Assembly: GCA_024742285.1 (NCBI GenBank)
Contig: JANSYR010000022.1
Location: 19,970-83,969, forward strand
DNA: 64,000 nt
From: a bacterium
GTDB lineage: Bacteria > Myxococcota_A > UBA9160 > UBA4427
Direction: 5' to 3'
Numbering within the stretch: the first letter of the stretch is position 1; each line of letters begins with the position of its first letter. Shown piece after piece: positions 27,799-38,974 of this stretch. Under the pieces are notes generated by a model. The model did no database searches. It had not been told where the DNA came from and worked only from the letters and a program-made list of their open reading frames with translations. The translations under genes were made by a program, and so were the position numbers.

Positions 27799-27827
27799 GG
27801 GCCGGAGCCTCGCGCTCCGGCCCTTTT
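27799..27827 (+). terminator. Intrinsic terminator after etfQO
   Basis: Perfect 10-bp stem GGGCCGGAGC / GCTCCGGCCC with loop CTCGC, followed by TTTT, 31 bases after the etfQO stop. Confidence 0.9.
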
Positions 27828-27893
27828 CTCTGCGCTGAGACCCCTTCTTTCTTTGCGCGCCGAGGCGCCTTCGTCCACCCTTCGCGGTCCGAC

Positions 27894-28976
27894 ATGAGCG
27901 AACGCAATCTCGTCATCCGCGCCGGCGCCCGCGCAGCACAGCGACTCCGCGAAGAAGGCTTCCACCCGGACCTCTTCGGAACCCTGGTCGGCGCGTCGGG
28001 CGGTCCCAAGTGGCTCGTCCTCCGCCACCTCGACAGCGTCTTGATCGACCGCGTCGTGCTCCCGCGCACGACGCCCCTCGAGGCCCTCGGCTCCTCGATC
28101 GGGAGCTTCCGCCACGCGTGTTATGCGCAGGTCGACCCCCAGGTCGCCCTCACCTGCTTCGAGCCCGCCTACGTCGAGCAGTCCTATGCGGAGGACGAGC
28201 TCGACCGGAAGGGCATGCCCTCGAAGGAGGCCATCACGCGCGAGAGCATCAACGTGCTCGATCTCGTGCTGGGGGACTCCGGTGCCAAGGAGATCTGCGA
28301 GCATCCGCATCTGCGAACGAGCATCGTCGCGGCGCGCCTGCGTCGCGATCGCGGCCGGGACCGCGGCCTCGCCTTCAATTTCCAGGTCGGCGCCGGCGCC
28401 TTCGCGAACGCGTTCTCGCGCCGCGCCCTCGGCCGCCACTTCGAGCGCGTCGTCTTCCAGACACTTCACGCCCGCCTCGACTGGGACGACCTCCCGACGG
28501 AATCCGTCGACCTGACGCCGGAGCGGGTGCCGCGAGCGCTGCTCTCGAGTGGTTCGATCCCCCTCCTGATGGAGGGCGTCCGCGACGTCCCGGGCGTCTC
28601 CGGAACCCACTTCGACGGCGGGATCATCGACTACCACTTCGACTTCGAGTTCGCGCGCGACGATCGCCTCGTTCTCTTCCCCCACTTCTTCGACAGGATC
28701 ACGCCGGGCTGGTTCGACAAGCCCTGGAAGAAGCGCAGGCCCTCGGCACGGGCGCTGGAGGACGTGGTGATGATCGCGCCGAGCGACGCCTTCGTGGCGA
28801 CGCTGCCGGGCGGGAAGGTGCCGGACCGCGACGACTTCCTGGACTTCGGAGAAGCCGAGCGGGTGGCGCGCTGGTACGACGTGGTCGAGCGGTGTCGCGC
28901 GTTGGCGGAAGAACTCGCGGAGGCCATCGACACGGGGACGGTCGCAGAGCGAGTCGAGCTCTTTCCGAACGCCTAA
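27894..28976 (+). CDS. Patatin-like phospholipase family protein
   Basis: 360 residues. LVGASGGPKWLVL is the GxSxG-type nucleophile elbow, and HFDGGIIDYHF holds the Asp of the DGG dyad, the two features that define patatin-like acyl hydrolases. The spacing between them (about 190 residues) is typical. Substrate is unknown; lipids or acyl esters are expected. The last bases overlap those of the convergent P450 gene by four. ATG 27894 precedes a coherent N-terminus but has no strong ribosome site. Confidence 0.78.
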   Translation: MSERNLVIRAGARAAQRLREEGFHPDLFGTLVGASGGPKWLVLRHLDSVLIDRVVLPRTTPLEALGSSIGSFRHACYAQVDPQVALTCFEPAYVEQSYAEDELDRKGMPSKEAITRESINVLDLVLGDSGAKEICEHPHLRTSIVAARLRRDRGRDRGLAFNFQVGAGAFANAFSRRALGRHFERVVFQTLHARLDWDDLPTESVDLTPERVPRALLSSGSIPLLMEGVRDVPGVSGTHFDGGIIDYHFDFEFARDDRLVLFPHFFDRITPGWFDKPWKKRRPSARALEDVVMIAPSDAFVATLPGGKVPDRDDFLDFGEAERVARWYDVVERCRALAEELAEAIDTGTVAERVELFPNA

Positions 28977-30226
28977 CGCACCTTCACCCGAACCGGCATC
29001 CGCTTCACCCCACCGAGAAAGCTCGACCGCATTCGCTCCATCTCCCCGGCGAGCTCGATTCGCTCGAGCCTCGGGACCAGCTTCTCGAGCGCGATCCGGA
29101 TCTCGAGCCGGGCCAGATTGGCGCCGAGACAGAAGTGCTCGCCGATCCCGAAGCCGATGTGCGGGTTGGGCGAACGATCGACCTTGAACGTGTCCGGGTC
29201 GTCGAAGACGTCTTCGTCCCGGTTCGCCGAGGGGTAGAGCAGGCAGAGGTTCTCGCCGGCCGGGATCTTCTGGCCGTGCAGCTCGAGATCCTCCACCGGC
29301 GTCCGGCAGAACTGGATCACCGGCGACGTCCAGCGGACGATCTCCTCCGTCGCCTTCGGGACGAGCGAGAGGTCGCCTCGTAGCCTGGCGAGCTCGCCCG
29401 GGTTCTCGATCAACGCGAGCATCCCGCCGCTCGCGGCGTTCCGGGTCGTCTCGTTTCCGGCCACCACGAGGAGCGCGAAGTAGGAGAGCAGCTCGAGGGT
29501 CGGGACCTCGCCGCCCCGGAAGACGGCGTTCGCGAGCACGCTCGTGATGTCGTCGGGGGCGTCGCCCGGCGCCCCGCGTCGCTCGGCGACCCTCTCGGCG
29601 AAGTAGGCGTTCATCTCCTGGAGCGTCTGGCGCATCTGCTCGCCGGAGTCGCCCCCGCCGACCTGGTACTCGGGGTCGCTCGCGCCGGCGATCTGATTCG
29701 TCCACTCGAACATCCGGCGCCAGTCGGTCCGCGGGACGCCGAGCATGTCGGCGAGGACCGAGAGGGTCAGCGGCGCGGTGAAGTCCTCGACGAAGTCGAT
29801 CTCTTCCTTCTCGGCGATCTCGTCCACGAGGTCGTCGGCGATCCGTTCGATCTCCGGGCGGCGGCGAGCGATCGCGCGCGGGGTGAACCAGGCGCTCGCC
29901 AGGTTCCGGTACTCGGCGTGGTCCGGCGGATCCATGTTCAGGAGATGACGCAGGATCGCGCGATTCGGCTTCTCGGGATCCGGCGGCGGGCTGTCGGCGA
30001 AGACGGCGACGCGGGGAGCGTTCAGGAACTTCGCCGGCTGCTTCGAGAGCCAGACGATGTCCGCGCGGCGGGTCACGGCCCAGAAGCCCGGGCGCGGGCC
30101 CATGTCGAAATACTTGACCGGCGCCTCCCGACGGAGCGTCTTCCACGCTTCGTGCGGGTAGCCGTGGGCTTTGAACTCGTCGGGACCGAGGACCTGCTCG
30201 GTGGTCAAGGCGTCGGCGGCGGACAT
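28973..30226 (-). CDS. Cytochrome P450
   Basis: 417 residues, a soluble bacterial P450. The I-helix oxygen-activation motif is AGNETT (256-261), the ExxR pair is EEIVRW, and the heme loop FGIGEHFCLGANLAR carries the thiolate ligand (about C366). Overall resemblance is to bacterial P450s acting on steroids, terpenes or fatty acids (CYP125/142-like style), but substrate cannot be assigned. The PadR-type regulator gene lies 79 bases upstream on the same strand and may control it. No ferredoxin gene is nearby. Confidence 0.94.
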   Translation of the reverse strand: MSAADALTTEQVLGPDEFKAHGYPHEAWKTLRREAPVKYFDMGPRPGFWAVTRRADIVWLSKQPAKFLNAPRVAVFADSPPPDPEKPNRAILRHLLNMDPPDHAEYRNLASAWFTPRAIARRRPEIERIADDLVDEIAEKEEIDFVEDFTAPLTLSVLADMLGVPRTDWRRMFEWTNQIAGASDPEYQVGGGDSGEQMRQTLQEMNAYFAERVAERRGAPGDAPDDITSVLANAVFRGGEVPTLELLSYFALLVVAGNETTRNAASGGMLALIENPGELARLRGDLSLVPKATEEIVRWTSPVIQFCRTPVEDLELHGQKIPAGENLCLLYPSANRDEDVFDDPDTFKVDRSPNPHIGFGIGEHFCLGANLARLEIRIALEKLVPRLERIELAGEMERMRSSFLGGVKRMPVRVKVR

Positions 30227-30305
30227 GGGCGCTCCTCTCGACCGCGAACGTAGCGCCGCGCGGGTGCGCGCCCGATGGACGCGGCGTCACGCAAAGCCGC
30301 ACGAT

Positions 30306-30854
30306 TCAGAGCGCGCCGAGCTCCTTCAGGACCTCGTCCGCCCACTTCACGTGCGCCTCCGCTTCGAGTTCGCCGTAGCGGAGCGTCATCATCCAGTACT
30401 TCATGTCCGGCGGCGGCGTCTCGGACGCTTCGAGCTCCTCGCGGGTCTCGGCATAGCGCTCGAGATCGGCGAGCTTCTCCGCGCGGAAACTCTCGATCAT
30501 GTTCGAAGGGTCGATTCCCTCGCCGCGGGCGGTGAAGAACATCTTGAGCAGCAGCTCGTTGCGCCGCGCCGGAGGCGCGGGCTCGTCGTGGAGCCAGGCG
30601 TCGAGCTCCGCGCGGCCGCGCTCCGTGATCGAGTAGGTCTTCGTGGGGCGCCCGCCAGGAGTCTGCCGCTCGACCGACGTGGCGAGGCCGTCCTCTTCGA
30701 GCTCCTTCAACATGGGATAGATCCGGCCGTAGCTCTCGGTCCAGAAGTTCGAGACCGAGCCGTCGATCACCTTCCGGAGGCCATAGCCGGTCTGGGGCCC
30801 CCAGCTCAGGAAGCCGAGCAGCGCCTGTCGCGTTCGATTCGGGGTCCGGGCCAC
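30306..30854 (-). CDS. PadR family transcriptional regulator
   Basis: 182 residues. The N-terminal winged helix (LLGFLSWGPQTGYGLRKVID, RIYPMLKELEEDGL, RPTKTYSITERGRAEL) is the PadR signature. A C-terminal helical dimerisation domain (about 95-180) follows. PadR proteins usually repress a nearby operon until a small, often aromatic or lipophilic ligand binds. The adjacent P450 gene, 79 bases downstream on the same strand, is the obvious candidate target; no operator is defined. The start is a GTG at 30854. Confidence 0.9.
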   Translation of the reverse strand: MARTPNRTRQALLGFLSWGPQTGYGLRKVIDGSVSNFWTESYGRIYPMLKELEEDGLATSVERQTPGGRPTKTYSITERGRAELDAWLHDEPAPPARRNELLLKMFFTARGEGIDPSNMIESFRAEKLADLERYAETREELEASETPPPDMKYWMMTLRYGELEAEAHVKWADEVLKELGAL

Positions 30855-31015
30855 GCTTCGCTTCGCTCCTTCCGCTGCCCGTCGGCGCGGATCCTCGCGC
30901 GCGGCAGATGCCCGGAGGATAGTGCCGGCAGCGCGTCATGGGAGCCGCTTCGAAGAGGCGTCTCGCTTCTCCAGGGCCGTTGACGCCCGTGCGACCCGCA
31001 TGGAAGAATCCGCGG

Positions 31016-31546
31016 ATGCCCGAACCCCGCCGATCCCCGCTCGCCGAGCGGAGCGCCGAGGTCGTCGACCCGGACGACCTCCAGGCCTTCCTCGACACCT
31101 TCCTCTATCGGGAGCCCGCCGTCCTCGTCGACGAGATCACCGCGCTCGACCCCGAGGCCTGCCGGATCGAGGCCATGCTCGAGACCGGGAGCCGCACCTT
31201 CCCCTTCGCCGAGACCCAGCGCACCAGCGCGAACCACCCCGGCCACGTCTCCGGCGCGGAGCTCGTGATGGTGACCGGCGCCCTCGGCTGCCTGCACGCA
31301 TGGCTCCTCCACGGTGTCCGCTGGGACGAGGGCTGGGCGGGCTTCGGCAACCGGATCCACCGCGCCGACTTCAAGCGCCTCGCCCGACTCGGCCCGCCGA
31401 TCGAGCTGGTCTCGACGGAGACGCGCAAGCGCGTGGGCCCCTCCCGCATCGTCCTCCGCTACGCCTTCGAGTTCCGCCAGGAGGGCGAGCTCGTCTACGT
31501 GGGCGATCAGTCGGCGATGTTCGTGAAGGGCATGGCGCTCGGCTGA
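31016..31546 (+). CDS. Hotdog-fold protein (thioesterase/dehydratase superfamily)
   Basis: 176 residues. NHPGHVSGAELVMVTGALGCLHAWLL is a hotdog central-helix pattern, and FEFRQEGELVYVGDQSAMF the following strands. The GH...ELV arrangement recalls FcoT-like acyl-CoA thioesterases, but key residues cannot be confirmed from one sequence. ATG 31016 has GGAAG nine bases upstream; an earlier ATG at 30938 would add an unrelated basic lead. It diverges from the PadR gene and converges on the epoxide hydrolase. Confidence 0.6.
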   Translation: MPEPRRSPLAERSAEVVDPDDLQAFLDTFLYREPAVLVDEITALDPEACRIEAMLETGSRTFPFAETQRTSANHPGHVSGAELVMVTGALGCLHAWLLHGVRWDEGWAGFGNRIHRADFKRLARLGPPIELVSTETRKRVGPSRIVLRYAFEFRQEGELVYVGDQSAMFVKGMALG

Positions 31547-31555
31547 CGCACGCCG

Positions 31556-32704
31556 TCACCCTCCGCGAAGCGGCCGATAGAACGCGCGGACCTCTTCGAC
31601 GAGGGCCTCCGGGACCTCCATCGCCGGGAAGTGCCCGCCGCGCTCCATGACCGTGAAGCGGTGGAGATCGAAGAAGGGCTCGCAGAGCGCGCGAGGCGGA
31701 CGATTCACCTCGTTGAACGCGGCGACGCCGACCGGGACGTCCTGCACCTCGTAGCGCCCGGGCCCGGACGTTCGACCGAAGGTCTCGCGGTAGAGCCGCA
31801 TCGACGAGCCGATGGTCTCGGTCACCCAGTAGATCATCACCGTCGTGAGGAGCTCGTCCTTCGTGTAGATCGACTCCGGATCGCCGTCACAGTCGCTCCA
31901 ACGCCGCCACTTCTCGACGATCCATGCGGCGAGCCCCGCCGGCGAGTCGTTCAATGCGAACGAAGGCGTCTGGGGCTTGGTTCGCTGGAGATGGACGTAG
32001 CCCCACTCCTCGTCGCGATAGGCCTGGACCTCAGTCCACCATTGCCGTTGCTCCGGCGTGAGCGACTCGGGATCGACCGGCGGCGTGAGCATGTTGAAGT
32101 GGAGGCCGACCAGGTGCTCGGCATGTCGATTGCCGAGATCCGTCTGGATCGCCGCCCCCCAGTCGCCGCCTTGAGCGCCGAAACGCGTGTAGCCCAGCCG
32201 GTCGACCATCAACGTCTTCCAGAGATCGGCGATCCGCGCCGTGTCGACGCCCCTCGTTCTCGGCCGATCGGAGAACCCGTAGCCGGGGAGCGACGGCACG
32301 ACGACGTGGAACGCGTCGGCCGGGTCGCCCCCATGCGCGGCCGGATCGGACAAGGGACCGATCACCTTGTGCATCTCGTAGAAGCAGCTCGGCCAGCCGT
32401 GGTTCAGGACGAGCGGGAGGGGATCCGGCCCGCGACCGCGCACGTGGACGAAATGGATGCCGAAGCCGTCGATCTCGGCTCTGAACTGCGGCAGCCGATT
32501 GAGCTGCGCTTCGATCGCGCGCCAGTCGTAGACCTCCCGCCAGTGCGTGACGAGCTCGCGCACGAAGTCGAGATCGCTTCCGTACTCCCAGCCGGCGTCT
32601 TCGACCGCATCCGGCCAGCGCACGCTCGAAAGCCTTCGCTGGAGATCTTCGAGGACCGACTCGTCGACCGCGATCTTGAACGGTTCGATTCCCGATTCCG
32701 ACAT
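31556..32704 (-). CDS. Epoxide hydrolase (EHN-domain alpha/beta hydrolase)
   Basis: 382 residues. An N-terminal EHN domain (FKIAVDESVLEDLQRRLSSVRWP) precedes the alpha/beta hydrolase core. The oxyanion-hole motif is NHGWPSCFYE (101-110), the nucleophile is D181 in AQGGDWGA, and the histidine is in RGGHFPAME. Such enzymes open epoxides to vicinal diols, as do microsomal and juvenile-hormone types. With P450 genes on both sides, it may process epoxides made by them; that is inference. Diverges from the second P450. Confidence 0.92.
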   Translation of the reverse strand: MSESGIEPFKIAVDESVLEDLQRRLSSVRWPDAVEDAGWEYGSDLDFVRELVTHWREVYDWRAIEAQLNRLPQFRAEIDGFGIHFVHVRGRGPDPLPLVLNHGWPSCFYEMHKVIGPLSDPAAHGGDPADAFHVVVPSLPGYGFSDRPRTRGVDTARIADLWKTLMVDRLGYTRFGAQGGDWGAAIQTDLGNRHAEHLVGLHFNMLTPPVDPESLTPEQRQWWTEVQAYRDEEWGYVHLQRTKPQTPSFALNDSPAGLAAWIVEKWRRWSDCDGDPESIYTKDELLTTVMIYWVTETIGSSMRLYRETFGRTSGPGRYEVQDVPVGVAAFNEVNRPPRALCEPFFDLHRFTVMERGGHFPAMEVPEALVEEVRAFYRPLRGG

Positions 32705-32823
32705 CCGCCCGACCTCCGTACGCTCTGCCCGGATCCCCGGACCCGCTTCACGCCGCTTGCACTCTACATCGCTTTTTTCCGTACCCTCAACGGAGAAGCG
32801 GGTCGCGACGGAGGGCCGGGGAG

Positions 32824-34026
32824 ATGGCAGGATTGAAATACGATGCGCGTGACCCGAAGCATGCGGCCGAAGGCGTGCCCTTCGACCTGTTGGCGCGCAT
32901 CCGAAGCGAGGAGCCCGTCTGTCATTCGTCCCAGGGGTGGTACCTGTCGCGACGGGAAGAGATCGAACGCTGCCTGAAGGACGTCGAGACCTTCGTCGCG
33001 GACCTCGCGCCCCTGTCCGGGCTCGCCGGCCGCGAGGAGGTCCCGCCCGAGCAGCTCTTCCTGTCGGAGATCGAAGAGCCCCGCCACGGTCAGATCCGTC
33101 GGCTCTACAACGCCTGTTTCGCGCGCCACCGCGTGAACGCGCTCGGCGACTACGCCGAGCAGACCTGCCACGGCCTGCTCGATCGACTCCTCGAAGCGGG
33201 GGACGAGCCCGTCGATCTCCACCTCGGCTACGCGATGCCGATCCCGAGCCTGGTCCTCGGGCGGATGATGGGGCTGCCGGACCCGGCGGACGCGGCGGCC
33301 AGGTTCATGCAATGGTCCCTCGACGGCAGTCTCATGAAGCGGCGCTGCTCCCCGGACGTGGGACCCGAAGGCCCCCCGATCCAACGCTACTTCGCGGCGG
33401 AGCTCGCGCGGCGTCGCGCCGACGATGCGCCGCGCGAGCGCGACGTCTTCACCGTCCTGATGGACGCCGAGATCGAGGGCGAGCCGCTCACGGACGTCGA
33501 GATCGTGACCCAGCTGCACTTCATGGTGAACGCCGGCGTCCACACGACCCGGACCTTCCTCGGCCACCTGGTCCACCGACTCCTGATCGACCCCGACCTC
33601 TTCCGGCAGCTCGACACGGATCGCTCGCTCGTCGCGAACTATCTCGAGGAATCCCTGCGCCATGACGCGCCGGTCCAGGGCACCGCGCGACGCGCGATGC
33701 GGGACACGAAGCTCGGGGACGTCGAGATCCGCCAGGGAGACTGGATCGAGGTCGGCCTCGGCTCGGGCAACCGGGACGAAACAAGCTGGACCGACGCGGA
33801 CGTGTTCCGCCTCGACCGCGAGAACCCCCGCGATCACGTCGCGTTCGGCGCGGCCAGCCACGTGTGCCCGGGCGCCACCCTCGCCCGCCACGAGGGCGAG
33901 GCCACGGTCCGCGCCCTGCTCGACCGCGTGGCCGGGATGGAGCCTGTAGCGGGCGCGGACTACCCGCACCTCCCGAGCAGTCTTTCCGATCGGCCGATCC
34001 TGGCACGCCTCACGCCGCGCACCTGA
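32824..34026 (+). CDS. Cytochrome P450
   Basis: 400 residues. The heme loop FGAASHVCPGATLAR carries the thiolate (about C348) and EESLRH is the ExxR pair. The I-helix reads NAGVHTTRTF: His (about 240) stands where most P450s have Asp or Glu before Thr, which may affect proton delivery. The N-terminus is soluble and short. It is not closely similar to the P450 at 28973-30226, so these are separate family members rather than a recent duplication. ATG 32824 follows GGGGAG at about 9 bases. Confidence 0.93.
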   Translation: MAGLKYDARDPKHAAEGVPFDLLARIRSEEPVCHSSQGWYLSRREEIERCLKDVETFVADLAPLSGLAGREEVPPEQLFLSEIEEPRHGQIRRLYNACFARHRVNALGDYAEQTCHGLLDRLLEAGDEPVDLHLGYAMPIPSLVLGRMMGLPDPADAAARFMQWSLDGSLMKRRCSPDVGPEGPPIQRYFAAELARRRADDAPRERDVFTVLMDAEIEGEPLTDVEIVTQLHFMVNAGVHTTRTFLGHLVHRLLIDPDLFRQLDTDRSLVANYLEESLRHDAPVQGTARRAMRDTKLGDVEIRQGDWIEVGLGSGNRDETSWTDADVFRLDRENPRDHVAFGAASHVCPGATLARHEGEATVRALLDRVAGMEPVAGADYPHLPSSLSDRPILARLTPRT

Positions 34027-34059
34027 GGGCGCCCCATCTCAGGCCGCCGAGCCGCGGAC

Positions 34060-34133
34060 AGCGAAGCCGGCTAACGAAGTCCGCCGATCCCCGGCCAGCG
34101 AAGCCGGCTAACGAAGTCCGCCGAGCCCCGGCC
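34060..34133. repeat. Two 37-bp tandem copies spanning the sppA stop codon
   Basis: Copies 34060-34096 and 34097-34133 differ by a single base (T/G at the 29th position). The second copy contains the last sppA codons and the TAG (on the minus strand); the first repeats them downstream of the stop. Confidence 0.85.
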
Positions 34134-35217
34134 ACCACAGGTAATGGAATCCCGGCCGGGCGAGGAGCGGCGCGAGCGTCTGCCCCATCGTCGCGGCGTC
34201 GAGCGGCTGCACCCCCGAGAAGGGGGGCGCTCCGGAGAAGGACGGACCACCCGAAAGCCCGGGTGCCTGCATGTAGTAGTTCGAGCGCGCGCGGTTGGGG
34301 CGGTGGTAGGCGACGACGCGGACCCGTGGCGCCCCCATCCGGTCCGAGAGCAGGCCGACCGCATCCTCCATCGCGCCGACCCGGTCGACGAGGCCATTCT
34401 CGAGGGCCTGGGGCGCGGAGTAGATCCGGCCGTTCGCGAGGACGGCGACCTGCTCTGCGTCGAGCGCCGGCCGGCCACGATCGACGACCTCGCGGAAGCG
34501 CGCGTGGAGATCGTCGACGATGGACTGGAGCTGCGCGCGCTCCACCGCGGTCAGCGGGCGGAACGGCGAGCCGATGTCCTTGAACTCGCCGCCGGTGATC
34601 GTCTGGTCCTCGATCCCGAGCTTCTCCATCAGCCCCGCGAAGTTCATGCTCGTGAAGATCACGCCGATCGAGCCCACGACCGTCGTCGGATGGGCCTGGA
34701 CCTCGTCGGCGGCCATCGCGATGTAGTAGCCGCCGGAGGCCGCGGTCGTGAGGAGCTGGGCGACGACGGGGACGCCCTTCTCCTTCTTGAAGCGCAGGAT
34801 CTCGGTATAGACCTGCTCACTCGCCGTCGCGGTCCCGCCCGGGCTGTCGATCCGGAGCAGGACGCCCTTGATCTCCGGGTCCTGACGCGCGAGGTCGAGG
34901 ACGGTCCGCACGCGGGCGATCGTGCTCGGCGTGGAGCCCAGGAACGACGGCGTATCCGCCCCGTTGATCACGCCGTCGATCTCGAGCAGCAGGATCTTCG
35001 GGCCGGCGGTCCCGGCCACGACGGACTGCTCCGGAGGGCCATCCGGGCCGAGGCTCAGGATGTCGAGGCTCACACAGCCCGTGCTCGCGAGGGAGAGGAC
35101 GGCGGCCAGGCAGAGGGCGGTCAGGGTCCGAAACGAACGGGACCCCGGACGTCGCCGTCCGGGGTCCTTCGATTCGTGGGTTGCGGCAGGGCTTCGGCGG
35201 AGAATCCGGTTCGTCAT
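34108..35217 (-). CDS. sppA: Signal peptide peptidase SppA, short form, predicted lipoprotein
   Basis: 369 residues. SppA degrades cleaved signal peptides in the membrane. The nucleophile is S161 in TTAASGGYYIAMAAD and the general base K213 in GGEFKDIGSPFRP, the Ser-Lys dyad of family S49. An early hydrophobic stretch ends in a lipobox (SLASTGC, C48), unusual for SppA, which is normally held by a membrane helix; the N-terminal ~30 residues before it are basic. A Gly/Ser-rich segment lies near the C-terminus. The last codons lie within a 37-bp tandem duplication. Confidence 0.9.
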   Translation of the reverse strand: MTNRILRRSPAATHESKDPGRRRPGSRSFRTLTALCLAAVLSLASTGCVSLDILSLGPDGPPEQSVVAGTAGPKILLLEIDGVINGADTPSFLGSTPSTIARVRTVLDLARQDPEIKGVLLRIDSPGGTATASEQVYTEILRFKKEKGVPVVAQLLTTAASGGYYIAMAADEVQAHPTTVVGSIGVIFTSMNFAGLMEKLGIEDQTITGGEFKDIGSPFRPLTAVERAQLQSIVDDLHARFREVVDRGRPALDAEQVAVLANGRIYSAPQALENGLVDRVGAMEDAVGLLSDRMGAPRVRVVAYHRPNRARSNYYMQAPGLSGGPSFSGAPPFSGVQPLDAATMGQTLAPLLARPGFHYLWWPGLGGLR

Positions 35218-35317
35218 GACCCGGATCCTACCTCAGCGCCGCGGCCAGGCTTCCCCCGGTTCGCACGAAGCGCGAACGGATCCGCCGCGCCAAGCGCGAA
35301 CGGATGAGTCGTTCCGC

Positions 35318-38203
<2,886 letters not shown>

Positions 38204-38710
38204 GCCTACCCCCAAGCTTTCGTCAGCGTGCCGAAGCTTGACCTGGTCCGTCACGCCGCTGTCGGTTCTCGAACCCAGCCTCCCCTCCGGAGTACGAGCT
38301 CGGCGGGCGGTCCTGAAGATGCGCTCCCGGCAACTGTTTGCCGGATGGCCGCATTCGCCCGAAACCTATGTTTTTCGAGGACTTAGATGAACGCCGCGGC
38401 GCCAGATGAGTGGGGCGCCGAGAAGAATCCCGGCGCCCCCCGAACCTTGTATGGCGTTCCGCTCGTCACCGGGCCTTCGAGTCGCGCGCGCAGCGCAATC
38501 TCGACCCCGGGTCGTTTCGAGTGCCCGATAACACGGAATTATCCGGCACCCGTCGCTTCCCGGTCAGTCCCGGCTTGGCTTCCCCCCACTCGAAGTTCGT
38601 GTTCCTCCCCGCAACCACCAAGTTGCGACCCCCCCAGGCTACAGGAGGAACCTCACATCCCCGTTGGAGAGCGATTCTGCCCGATCGCTGACGGACGTCA
38701 ACCGGAAACA
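38204..38710 (-). other. Long structured leader of nrdJ
   Basis: No gene is supported in about 500 bases between the predicted nrdJ start site and its ATG. Several hairpins lie here: 38412-38439 (9-bp stem), 38521-38549 (11-bp stem, one mismatch), and 38601-38651 (outer 8-bp stem GTTCCTCC/GGAGGAAC around an inner 6-bp stem CGCAAC/GTTGCG). I looked for a cobalamin riboswitch core and could not recognise one. A different regulatory RNA is possible. Confidence 0.5.
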
Positions 38711-38725
38711 CACAAAATATTGTGC
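38710..38725. promoter_or_regulatory. NrdR box upstream of nrdJ
   Basis: ACACAAAATATTGTGC is a near-perfect inverted repeat matching the NrdR consensus (ACAC-AT-rich core-GTGT). It overlaps the predicted -10 of nrdJ. NrdR represses ribonucleotide reductase genes when dATP is high. Confidence 0.8.
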
Positions 38726-38747
38726 CCGACGGGCCGGGGGACCACAA
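38719..38747 (-). promoter_or_regulatory. Predicted nrdJ core promoter
   Basis: On the minus strand TTGTGG (38747-38742), a 17-base spacer, then CACAAT (38724-38719). Matches to consensus are 3 of 6 and 4 of 6. The placement inside the NrdR box pair supports it. Confidence 0.6.
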
Positions 38748-38757
38748 CGGCTAGTAG
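38742..38757. promoter_or_regulatory. Degenerate second NrdR box
   Basis: CCACAACGGCTAGTAG matches about nine of 16 consensus positions in the outer halves. It is centred 32 bp from the strong box, the spacing known for NrdR box pairs, and overlaps the -35. Confidence 0.5.
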
Positions 38758-38974
38758 GCAACGCCGTATTGTGACTGCCGCGCCGCTTCAATCGGGCGGC
38801 GCAAGGGCCCGGATCTGAAGGAGTTTCAGGGTAGTGCCAAACGATGTTTGCAAGCTACTGATTCCGCACGGGTTTTCTGGCCCCAGGCGAAAAAAAAGCC
38901 GGGATCGGGGATTCCTGGGAAGCGCCCATCGAGAATCGGCCCCCAGAGGGGAATCGCGCCGGCCCGGCGCCCCC

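Noticed and set aside
38300..38710. Cobalamin riboswitch upstream of nrdJ
   Set aside because: Expected from biology, but neither the B12 box nor the conserved kissing-loop sequences could be identified on the minus strand. Reported only as an unclassified structured leader.
38880..38905. Intrinsic terminator at the A8/T8 run downstream of the enoyl-CoA hydratase gene
   Set aside because: The T-run sits inside the would-be loop rather than after the stem, and the stem has a mismatch.
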